A stretch of 58,900 nucleotides of DNA from Eubacteriaceae bacterium (GTDB taxonomy: Bacteria > Bacillota > Clostridia > Lachnospirales > Lachnospiraceae), in contig CAJTFB010000026.1 in the NCBI GenBank assembly GCA_910575665.1, forward strand, positions 1 to 58,900. Reading direction: 5' to 3'. The notes beneath the pieces were generated by a model. The model saw nothing but the letters and a program-made list of their open reading frames with translations. It did not search any database and had not been told where the DNA came from. A program made the translations under genes and the position numbers. Shown in pieces: positions 52,102 through 58,900 of this stretch (the first letter of the stretch is position 1; every line of letters begins with the position of its first letter).

Positions 52102-54135
52102 TTACTCGTCCTTTGTCAGCAATTCCATAATCTCATTACTTCTCTGAATAAATGCTGTCATATCTTCTGCTGCCAGCGGTTTGTGGCTGATCATCGCCAG
52201 ATCATACAGCTGCCGGCAGAAAAGTTCCGCATGCTCGCCCTCTTTATGCTCTACTAGATACTGCACAAGCGGATGATTGGCATTCAGCACCAGCTTCTCA
52301 CCACCAAAATCACCCATACCGCCCATGCCATTCATGGCGTACATTTTCATCATATCCTGCATACGTCTTGTCTCCTCAGAAACAGTGATCATGGAAGACA
52401 ATTTCTCATTTTTCAGTTTCTCTACTTTTACTTCCAGATTTTCTTTACCCAACACTTTACGGAAGAGTTCTGTGAGAATATCGGTCTGCTCCTTCAGCTC
52501 TTCCTCGCTGGCTTCCTCTCTGAAATCATCTGTCACCTCGGCATCGATCCGCTGGAACTTTACATTGTCCCCTCCAGCTTCCAATGACGAGATAAATGGC
52601 TGATCAATATTGTGGGTAAGAACAAATGCGTTCATGTTCTGCTCCCGGAACAGATTGATGTACTGGCTCTGCTGCTGAAGATCCGTCACATAATAGATGG
52701 TTGTCTTAGGCGGCTCTTCTGGCTCCCCGTTCTCTGTGTCCTCACCTGGCTCAACCACTTCGGCTTCTGGAGCCTCCACTGTCTCCAAATATTCTTTCAT
52801 CGTCATAAATTTATCATCCAGATCCTTAAAAAGAATAAAGTCTTTCATCTTTTCCTGGAATTTCTGGTCTTTCAGACAGCCATATTTAATAAATGGACTG
52901 ATATCATCCCAATACTTCTCATAGTTTTCCCGGTCGGTCTTACACATACCGCTGAGCTTATCCGCCACCTTTTTCGTAATATACTCCGAGATCTTAGTAA
53001 CAAAACCATCGTTCTGCAGAGCACTTCTCGATACATTCAGTGGAAGATCCGGACAGTCGATAACACCCTTCAGCAAAAGAAGAAATTCTGGAATCACTTC
53101 TTTGATATTATCTGCGATAAACACTTGATTATTGTAAAGTTTGATCACACCCTCGGCATTTTCATACTCCAGATTTACCTTTGGAAAATACAGAATACCC
53201 TTGAGATTAAAGGGATAATCCATATTCAGATGGATCCAGAACAGCGGTTCCTTATAATCATGGAATACCGAACGGTAAAATTCCTTATAGTCTTCTTCAG
53301 AACACTCATTGGGATGTTTGGTCCAAAGCGGCTGGGTATCACTGATGGAAACCGGACGCTTGAGGATCTTTGTCTTCTTGACTGGCTCTTTCTTTTCATC
53401 GCCGTCTTCTTCATTCTCCTTTGGCTCTTCCACAATCTCCTCGATAACCGTATCCTTTTCAGTCACCTCTTCACTAGGGATGGTCTCATACTGGGGTTCT
53501 GCATTTTCATTGGTCAGGAAAATCTCCACCGGCATAAAAGAACAATATTTATCCAGTACTTCCTTAACCCTGTATTCATTAGAGAATTCATAGCTATCCT
53601 CGTTGAGATGAAGGATGATCTCCGTCCCGATCTCTTCCCTTGTTCCGTTATCCATCTCAAATTCCGTACCACATTCTGATTCCCAATGCACTGCACTTTC
53701 GCCATCCTGGTATGACTTTGTATTGATCTCCACTTTATCCGCCACCATAAAAGCAGAGTAAAATCCAAGACCAAAGTGACCGATGATCTGATCCTCACTG
53801 GACTTGTCTTTATATTTTTCTAGAAAATCTGCCGCACCAGAAAATGCAATCTGGTTGATGTACTCCTTTACCTCATCCGCTGACATACCGAGACCGTTAT
53901 CTACAAAACGGATTGTCTTTTCCTCGGCATTTACAAATACTTCGATTTTTTCTTTGTACTCATCTGGAAGAGACGTTTCCCCCATCATATCCAGCTTTTT
54001 CCGCTTTGTAATGGCATCACAGCCATTGCTTACGAGTTCACGGATAAAAATATCGTGATCGGAATACAACCATTTTTTAATAATGGGAAAAATATTTTCA
54101 GAATTGATCGCTAAACTGCCCTGTTCTTTATTCAT
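52102..54135 (-). CDS. htpG: Molecular chaperone HtpG (Hsp90)
   Basis: 677 residues. An ATP-dependent Hsp90 chaperone. GHKL ATPase motifs: SNGCDAI with the catalytic and Mg ligands, DNGLGMSADE, and GHFGLGFYSAFMVA. A charged acidic linker (KENEEDGDEKKEPVKKT) comes before the middle domain, longer than usual for bacterial HtpG. The C-terminal dimer domain follows. The ATG at 54135 follows AGGAGAG; the frame starting at 54159 lacks a site. It has a consensus promoter and a perfect CIRCE operator upstream, so HrcA heat-shock control is expected. Confidence 0.97.
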   Translation of the reverse strand: MNKEQGSLAINSENIFPIIKKWLYSDHDIFIRELVSNGCDAITKRKKLDMMGETSLPDEYKEKIEVFVNAEEKTIRFVDNGLGMSADEVKEYINQIAFSGAADFLEKYKDKSSEDQIIGHFGLGFYSAFMVADKVEINTKSYQDGESAVHWESECGTEFEMDNGTREEIGTEIILHLNEDSYEFSNEYRVKEVLDKYCSFMPVEIFLTNENAEPQYETIPSEEVTEKDTVIEEIVEEPKENEEDGDEKKEPVKKTKILKRPVSISDTQPLWTKHPNECSEEDYKEFYRSVFHDYKEPLFWIHLNMDYPFNLKGILYFPKVNLEYENAEGVIKLYNNQVFIADNIKEVIPEFLLLLKGVIDCPDLPLNVSRSALQNDGFVTKISEYITKKVADKLSGMCKTDRENYEKYWDDISPFIKYGCLKDQKFQEKMKDFILFKDLDDKFMTMKEYLETVEAPEAEVVEPGEDTENGEPEEPPKTTIYYVTDLQQQSQYINLFREQNMNAFVLTHNIDQPFISSLEAGGDNVKFQRIDAEVTDDFREEASEEELKEQTDILTELFRKVLGKENLEVKVEKLKNEKLSSMITVSEETRRMQDMMKMYAMNGMGGMGDFGGEKLVLNANHPLVQYLVEHKEGEHAELFCRQLYDLAMISHKPLAAEDMTAFIQRSNEIMELLTKDE

Positions 54136-54176
54136 CTTTTTCACTCTCCTGTTCTGCAAATTTCTGTATAAAACTA

Positions 54177-54205
54177 ATGATAGTACAGAAAAGTAAAGAT
54201 GTCAA
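54177..54205 (-). promoter_or_regulatory. Sigma-A promoter of htpG
   Basis: Minus strand TTGACA, 17-base spacer, TATCAT, about 40 bases before the htpG start. The CIRCE element begins eight bases upstream of the -35 box. Confidence 0.85.
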
Positions 54206-54212
54206 GAACTTT

Positions 54213-54239
54213 TTAGCACTCATTAAAGACGAGTGCTAA
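54213..54239. promoter_or_regulatory. CIRCE operator (HrcA site)
   Basis: TTAGCACTC, nine bases, GAGTGCTAA: the exact CIRCE consensus. It lies just upstream of the htpG promoter and overlaps the last codons and stop of the DUF5721-like gene, so the coding sequence there is constrained by the operator. Confidence 0.95.
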
Positions 54240-54672
54240 CAATTCTGTTTTTATGGAAAAATTCCGAGCATTTATCATCCCACATTTGTTCACTGCTTTT
54301 ATCCAGCGTGAAATTCGCCGGCGTATAACTGCTGATACAATGTAGTTCATTATTTTCATATTGAATCCTGAGCCCACCGCAATCACCATTATTCATATAA
54401 TGAACAAACTGGATACGCAGCAACTGAGGCGTCTGCTCTCCCTTGATCAAGGAAAATGCCAGCGGCCGCAAAAGCTTCCAGGGAACGTATTCCCTGCTAC
54501 CATAGACTTCCTTTTCTTCCTCTGTCAGCCATTCTGTCAACAGATTTCCCTTGACAGATATGGACACTAAAGTCTTGATCTCCATCGTTCCAACGCATAA
54601 TTTATCAAAATTTTCCTTTAAAAAAAGAACTGCCATAAACTCTCTTACATCATCTATTTTATATATCTGCAT
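54223..54672 (-). CDS. DUF5721-like protein
   Basis: 149 residues, soluble. It resembles the short Lachnospiraceae family DUF5721: start YKIDDVREFMAVLFLKENFD, then VSISVKGNLLTEW and PLAFSLIKGEQTP in mid-protein. The function is unknown. AGAGGTG precedes the ATG. Its last codons (Val-Ser-Thr-Arg-Leu) and stop lie inside the CIRCE operator of htpG. It is not an obvious heat-shock gene itself, although its transcript would run into htpG. Confidence 0.65.
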   Translation of the reverse strand: MQIYKIDDVREFMAVLFLKENFDKLCVGTMEIKTLVSISVKGNLLTEWLTEEEKEVYGSREYVPWKLLRPLAFSLIKGEQTPQLLRIQFVHYMNNGDCGGLRIQYENNELHCISSYTPANFTLDKSSEQMWDDKCSEFFHKNRIVSTRL

Positions 54673-54725
54673 CGTCGCACACCTCTTTGATCCCGAATAA
54701 ATTTGCCGTTCTAGGAGACAATATT

Positions 54726-54746
54726 TATGACGTAATCAGCGTCATA
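54726..54746. promoter_or_regulatory. Palindrome between divergent small genes
   Basis: TATGACG, seven bases, CGTCATA, perfect arms. It lies between the DUF5721-like gene (minus) and the Cys-rich gene (plus), 30 bases before the latter's start. A candidate operator for either. Confidence 0.45.
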
Positions 54747-54775
54747 TCTTAATTATACAGAAAGGAGAAAATACT

Positions 54776-54970
54776 ATGAGAGCAAGTGAATCAACCTATA
54801 AAAATGTAGCAAAAAACTGCAGTTCTTATGCCGTAAAAGACTGCTGTAAGTGTACAAATAAATCCGGTGATGTGGAGGTTTCCTGTACGACCTGCAAACA
54901 TTTCTCAGACAACAAACACTGTAAACTGGATCTGTTTGACCCGATCGCAGCCGACCACAACTTTATGTAA
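54776..54970 (+). CDS. Small Cys-rich protein, possible zinc or Fe-S binder
   Basis: 64 residues with seven cysteines: NCSSY, DCCKC, SCTTC and KHC. The CC-x-C and C-x2-C spacing suggests metal binding. No signal peptide. AAAGGAG precedes the ATG. No family recognised; similar short Cys-rich proteins are common in anaerobic Clostridia. It has its own terminator at 55030. Confidence 0.7.
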   Translation: MRASESTYKNVAKNCSSYAVKDCCKCTNKSGDVEVSCTTCKHFSDNKHCKLDLFDPIAADHNFM

Positions 54971-55029
54971 CCTCGAGCATTACACTTCGCGAACCTGAAC
55001 AAGTCGTCCGGCCATACAGTCGGACAGAG

Positions 55030-55066
55030 AAAAGCGTCAGAGAACTGGTAAACATCTGGCGCTTTT
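55030..55066 (+). terminator. Terminator of the 64-residue Cys-rich gene
   Basis: AAAAGCGTCAGA pairs with TCTGGCGCTTTT (12 pairs, one G-T), then CTTTATT. An extra hairpin GTCCG/CGGAC lies at 55005-55024. Confidence 0.75.
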
Positions 55067-55157
55067 CTTTATTAGAGTGAGTTCTCTGCTGCAGAACAGA
55101 TTTGCCTGTGGCAAACTTTGAAGCCGACCTATATCAGCTGGGCGTTTTATTGATCAT

Positions 55158-56942
55158 TTATTCCACGCTTTCAAATACCACCACAGACCGCGGTGAGACC
55201 ATATATTTCTTCACATTATTTTTTTTCTGCTTTTCATCATCCGTATCCAGGATCACATTCCATTTTTTTGTCGCATTGATCACCGGAAGATAAAATTCAT
55301 GAGCATCCCAGTGAAAATTAAACACAATATATAAGGATTTTCCACTATAGTAAGTCCCGTAGAACAAAATTCCCACTTCCCTACTATAATAAGAAAAATT
55401 TGCTTCCCAAGGTTCAATCCCATGACAGGATACCCCTGGTGCCCCTACTCCCAGCGTATCCATCCCGCTCAAAATCTCACGGCGCCGATAGAGCGGATGC
55501 TCTCTACGAAACTGAATCAGCTGGTGACAAAATTTATAAATCTGCTGATTCTTTTCCAGCAGGCTCCAGTCCAGCCAGGTGGAGGCATTATCCTGGCAAT
55601 AGGCATTATTATTTCCCTTCTGGGATCTGCCGAACTCATCCCCTGCTAAAAGCATTGGAGTGCCAAGTCCCAAAAACAGCATACAGAATGCATTCTTTGT
55701 CTGCCGCAACCGCATCTGGTTCACCACTTTTTTTCGGCTCACTCCTTCCTGCCCGCAGTTCCAGCTGTAATTAAATTCCGTCCCATCTGCGTTTCTCTCA
55801 CCATTTGCCTCATTGTGCTTCACATCATAAGAAACCAGATCCCGCAGCGTAAATCCATTTTTCTGTGTGACATAGTGAATCCGACCCATTTCCTTCTCAT
55901 CCTTACGGAAACACTGGTAAAAATCTCCCGCCTGCCCTTCATCACTTTTGAGATATCGCCTTGCCACGGTCATATATTCATCATTAAACTGGGCTAACTT
56001 CCTTTCACCGCCTACCCGTTCTGCCTTTTTCCAGTTTCCGCTCAAAAATTTACAATTTCGAAGAAATGGATCTGCCAAAAGCCACTCCTCTGAGACCACA
56101 TCTGAATTCACCAGAAAACCATCCACATGAAATTCTGTCACATAATATACCAAACATCTCAGTATAAATTCAGGAGAGCGATCCACAAAATGCATGTCCA
56201 AAAAAAGATTTATGCCATTTTGATGCAGTGTTTTTATCATCTGTTTCATTTCCCGTACTGCATCTGAACCTTCCACCGCATAAGAGGCTTTGGGAGCAAA
56301 ATAACAGGCATCCCCAGTATATCCCCAATAATTAATTTTTTTCTCATCTGCATACATCTGTTCATTGAAATCATATAGGGGAAGAAATAATATGGTATTG
56401 ACCCCCAGCTCTTTTATATATGGTATCTTTTCACAAAACCCAGCAAATGTTCCCGGATATTTCACTTTAGAACTACTGTGCCTAGTATATCCCCGCAAAT
56501 GGCACTGGTACAAAATCATGTCTTCGTAAGGAATGGATATCCTGTTTTCACCACTCCAATCAAAGGATTCCAGGCAAAACCTTCCCCTAAGCTTCCCCTG
56601 TTTTTTACCAAATACATCTCTCCCCGCCGCAGCACGCATAAATGGATCGTTTACAATCCGTCGGTCTGCCTCAAAAGTATATTCAAAACGATTTAAAAAG
56701 TCTGCTAATCCCTGTCCCTCCAACCGCACACTGAACAGGTCTGGTGCTCCCATTTCTTTCATAGAAAACATCGGTATCTTATGCTGCAGCTTATTTTCTT
56801 CATACAGGCAGAGCCGGCATGCCTTCGCATCCCTGCACCAGATCGTGATCTCAGCACTTTTCCCGGATTCCGAAAGAAAAACTCCCTCTCTCACATAACT
56901 CGCTTTTTTTATCGTAAATTGTCCATTTTCAATCGCATTCAT
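55158..56942 (-). CDS. GlgX-like GH13 protein lacking catalytic residues
   Basis: 594 residues. A CBM48-like N-terminal domain (about 1-115) and a GH13 barrel resembling glycogen debranching GlgX: DPFMRAAAGRDVFG, KHNEANGERNADGTEFNYSW, TPMLLAGDEFGRSQKGNNNAYC. The catalytic parts are all replaced: the nucleophile region reads VDGFLVNSD (family VDGFRFD), the acid/base region FLSGNW (family IAEPW), and the third carboxylate region VTQKNGFTL (family TAHDGFTL). The beta3-to-beta4 segment is also shortened by about 50 residues. It is probably a glucan-binding pseudoenzyme. The ATG at 56942 suits AAGGA better than 56954. Confidence 0.88.
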   Translation of the reverse strand: MNAIENGQFTIKKASYVREGVFLSESGKSAEITIWCRDAKACRLCLYEENKLQHKIPMFSMKEMGAPDLFSVRLEGQGLADFLNRFEYTFEADRRIVNDPFMRAAAGRDVFGKKQGKLRGRFCLESFDWSGENRISIPYEDMILYQCHLRGYTRHSSSKVKYPGTFAGFCEKIPYIKELGVNTILFLPLYDFNEQMYADEKKINYWGYTGDACYFAPKASYAVEGSDAVREMKQMIKTLHQNGINLFLDMHFVDRSPEFILRCLVYYVTEFHVDGFLVNSDVVSEEWLLADPFLRNCKFLSGNWKKAERVGGERKLAQFNDEYMTVARRYLKSDEGQAGDFYQCFRKDEKEMGRIHYVTQKNGFTLRDLVSYDVKHNEANGERNADGTEFNYSWNCGQEGVSRKKVVNQMRLRQTKNAFCMLFLGLGTPMLLAGDEFGRSQKGNNNAYCQDNASTWLDWSLLEKNQQIYKFCHQLIQFRREHPLYRRREILSGMDTLGVGAPGVSCHGIEPWEANFSYYSREVGILFYGTYYSGKSLYIVFNFHWDAHEFYLPVINATKKWNVILDTDDEKQKKNNVKKYMVSPRSVVVFESVE

Positions 56943-57049
56943 CCATTCTGTCATCCTTAATTGTTATTCTACTGACTGCCACAGCTTTATTTTAGCATAG
57001 TTGAAATGCAATCACAAGTGAAAAAGAATCGCAAATATTACAAAAACGC

Positions 57050-57077
57050 TTGCAAAATCACAGTTTTCTAGTAAAAT
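57050..57077 (+). promoter_or_regulatory. Sigma-A-like promoter of the ABC-F gene
   Basis: TTGCAA, 16-base spacer, TAAAAT, about 50 bases before the ATG at 57130. Confidence 0.6.
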
Positions 57078-57129
57078 AGTGAGTGTTAATGTAAAATAAA
57101 TATATAAAGAATTGTGATGGAGGAAAAAA

Positions 57130-58740
57130 ATGATTCAAGCTAGCAATGTAACACTGCGTTTTGGCAAAAAAGCGCTTTTTGAAGAAGTCAATATAAAATT
57201 TACCGAGGGGAACTGCTACGGTATCATTGGTGCTAATGGCGCCGGCAAATCCACCTTTTTAAAAATTCTCTCCGGAGAACTGGAGCCTACCCAGGGTGAG
57301 ATCATTACTACACCGGGCGAGCGTCTTTCCGTTTTGGAACAGGATCATTTCAAATACGATGACTGCATCGTTCTGGACACTGTCATCATGGGAAATCAGC
57401 GTCTCTATGATATTATGAAGGAAAAGGACGCGATTTATGCAAAAGAGGATTTCACCGAAGAGGACGGTATACGCGCCAGCGAACTGGAGGCAGACTTTGC
57501 CACGATGAACGGCTGGGAAGCAGAATCCGATGCCGCCACTCTTCTCAATGGACTGAATATCGAAACAGATCTCCATTACAAACAAATGAGTGAGTTATCT
57601 GGAAGTGAAAAAGTCAAAGTACTTCTGGCAAGAGCCTTGTTCGGCAATCCAGATATTCTTTTACTGGATGAGCCCACCAACCACCTGGATCTGGATGCGA
57701 TCCGTTGGCTGGAAGAATTCCTCATCAATTTTGAAAATACAATTATCGTAGTCTCCCACGACCGTTATTTTCTGAATAAAGTGTGTACCCATACGGTGGA
57801 TATTGACTACGCAAAGATGCAGCTTTATGCAGGCAACTATGATTTCTGGTATGAATCCAGCCAGCTTATGATCAAACAGATGAAGGAAGCCAATAAAAAG
57901 AAGGAAGAAAAGATCAAAGAACTTCAGGAATTTATCCAGCGTTTCAGTGCCAATGCCTCCAAATCCAAACAGGCAACCTCCCGTAAACGCGCCCTGGAAA
58001 AAATTGAGCTTGATACCCTTCGTCCATCTAGCAGAAAATATCCTTATGTAGATTTTAAACCGGACCGTGAGATCGGAAATGAGGTTCTGACTGTGACAAA
58101 TCTCTCTAAAACTATCGATGGAGAAAAAGTGCTTGATAATGTTTCTTTCACGGTTGGACACGACGATAAGATCGCTTTTGTCGGTTCCTATGGAATAGCT
58201 GCAACAACTCTTTTCCAAATCCTTGCCGGTGAGATGGAACCAGACGAAGGCGATTATAAATGGGGAATCACTACCAGCCAGGCGTATTTCCCAAAGGACA
58301 ACACCAAAGATTTTGCTGGAACAGATACCATCGTAGACTGGCTGATGCCATATTCTCCTGAAAAGGATGCCACTTATGTCCGTGGTTTCCTGGGACGTAT
58401 GCTGTTTTCCGGCGATGATGGGTTGAAAAAAGTAAACGTTCTCTCCGGTGGTGAAAAGGTGAGAGTCATGCTCTCTAAGATGATGATGCTGGGTGCCAAC
58501 GCCCTTATTATGGATGAGCCCACAAATCATCTGGATATGGAATCCATCACTTCCGTCAACAACGGACTGATTAAATTCCCTGGAATCGTCCTTTTTACCT
58601 CCCAGGATCATCAGTTTATCCAGACCATAGCAAACCGTATCATTGAGCTCACTCCGAATGGAATGATTGATAAGGTGACTACGTATGATGAATATCTGGA
58701 CAGCGATGAAATGGCGAGAAAACGTCAATCATTAAGTTAA
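57130..58740 (+). CDS. ABC-F family ATPase (YbiT/YkpA-like) with altered second ATP site
   Basis: 536 residues, two fused nucleotide-binding domains and no membrane part. ABC-F proteins act on the ribosome in translation or antibiotic protection. Domain 1 is normal: GANGAGKST, LSGSEKVKVLLARA, LLLDEPTNHLD, VVSHDRYF. The basic linker (about 255-305) matches the family. In domain 2 the Walker A reads GSYGIAATTL with Ala in place of the conserved Lys, and the H-loop reads FTSQDHQF with Gln in place of His; the signature and Walker B (LIMDEPTNHLD) are intact. ATP use by site 2 may be lost. GGAGG precedes the ATG. Confidence 0.93.
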   Translation: MIQASNVTLRFGKKALFEEVNIKFTEGNCYGIIGANGAGKSTFLKILSGELEPTQGEIITTPGERLSVLEQDHFKYDDCIVLDTVIMGNQRLYDIMKEKDAIYAKEDFTEEDGIRASELEADFATMNGWEAESDAATLLNGLNIETDLHYKQMSELSGSEKVKVLLARALFGNPDILLLDEPTNHLDLDAIRWLEEFLINFENTIIVVSHDRYFLNKVCTHTVDIDYAKMQLYAGNYDFWYESSQLMIKQMKEANKKKEEKIKELQEFIQRFSANASKSKQATSRKRALEKIELDTLRPSSRKYPYVDFKPDREIGNEVLTVTNLSKTIDGEKVLDNVSFTVGHDDKIAFVGSYGIAATTLFQILAGEMEPDEGDYKWGITTSQAYFPKDNTKDFAGTDTIVDWLMPYSPEKDATYVRGFLGRMLFSGDDGLKKVNVLSGGEKVRVMLSKMMMLGANALIMDEPTNHLDMESITSVNNGLIKFPGIVLFTSQDHQFIQTIANRIIELTPNGMIDKVTTYDEYLDSDEMARKRQSLS

Positions 58741-58741
58741 T

Positions 58742-58770
58742 TTGACAAATCTTGTATTTTCAAATACAAT
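58742..58770 (+). promoter_or_regulatory. Promoter at the right end of the window
   Basis: TTGACA, 17-base spacer, TACAAT, beginning two bases after the ABC-F stop codon. It would drive the structured RNA or leader that follows. Confidence 0.75.
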
Positions 58771-58781
58771 AGTACCATACT

Positions 58782-58900
58782 TTTTATTATATTTAGGGAT
58801 GAGCAAAACACCCTAATTTAGAGTTGGAACTTGGCAGTTAGGCTTCGGCATGTAGAAACAAAGAGATTTAGAGCATAGCAAAGCTAACGTAAGTCCAAAA
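58782..58900 (+). ncRNA. Structured leader or small RNA, cut by window edge
   Basis: After the promoter the sequence folds: TTTAGGG/CCCTAA (58792-58816), an outer TTGGA-A-CTT/AAGTCCAA pair (58824-58832 with 58891-58898), and an inner GTTAG/CTAAC pair (58837-58841 with 58884-58888). ATTTAGAG occurs twice and ATTTAGGG once. No known riboswitch consensus was recognised. It could be a 5' leader of the next gene or an independent RNA. Confidence 0.4.

Noticed and set aside
57661-58728. 355-codon frame antisense to the ABC-F gene
   Set aside because: It mirrors a clear protein gene on the other strand and has no start signal or domain.
1-58900. CRISPR arrays, rRNA genes, complete insertion sequences or prophage
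   Set aside because: No regularly spaced direct repeats, no rRNA sequence, no transposase, integrase or phage structural gene was seen.

Overview
The window looks like a chromosome segment of a low-to-mid GC Firmicute, most likely a gut Lachnospiraceae (class Clostridia). The basis is gene content and order: the priA-def-fmt-rsmB-rlmN-prpC-prkC-rsgA-rpe block, a lysine-riboswitch dap operon, a CIRCE-controlled htpG, a two-OB-fold SSB-like protein, a DUF5721-like protein, consensus sigma-A promoters with 17-bp spacing and AGGAGG-type ribosome sites. The genus is not determined.

Layout. 1-2.7 kb is a decayed mobile-element scar: an FtsX-type permease tail, an intact ABC ATPase, a broken sigma-like gene, about 800 bp with no convincing gene, and an XRE regulator. 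2.7-6.9 kb (minus strand) is a signalling unit: LytTR response regulator, AgrC-like kinase, dCache chemoreceptor. 7.1-21.5 kb (minus) is a long housekeeping run, dapA-dapB-murF-priA-def-fmt-rsmB-rlmN-prpC-prkC-rsgA-rpe, headed by a lysine riboswitch. It is interrupted only between rlmN and prpC, where a second copy of the rlmN 3' end marks a probable integration scar. 21.5-29.7 kb holds a CobO-type adenosyltransferase, the SSB-like gene, typA with a DUF2156 gene, a flippase-LicD surface-glycan pair, a YoaK-family membrane protein and a Cys-rich protein. 29.9-32.8 kb (plus) pairs a solute-binding lipoprotein with a second chemoreceptor.

32.8-42.1 kb (minus) carries four ABC half-exporters in two units. 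One is an ABC-DUF1854-ABC trio with N-terminal PH-like folds and zinc ribbons. The other is an ABC pair preceded by a 32-codon leader ORF, an intrinsic terminator and complementary segments that together form a complete ribosome-mediated attenuation switch. I regard this switch as the most interesting element here. 42.1-50.9 kb holds glyS, pflA, pflB and fatty-acid genes transcribed acpP-fabD-fabG-fabF-fabZ towards pflB-pflA. 51.3-58.9 kb holds tRNA-Thr(CGU), a small membrane protein, htpG with its CIRCE operator inside the preceding gene, two small proteins, a GlgX-like protein that has lost all its catalytic residues, an ABC-F ATPase with a defective second nucleotide site, and a promoter plus structured RNA running off the right end.

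All calls come from reading the sequence. Family names rest on motifs and remembered family features, and no database search was run.
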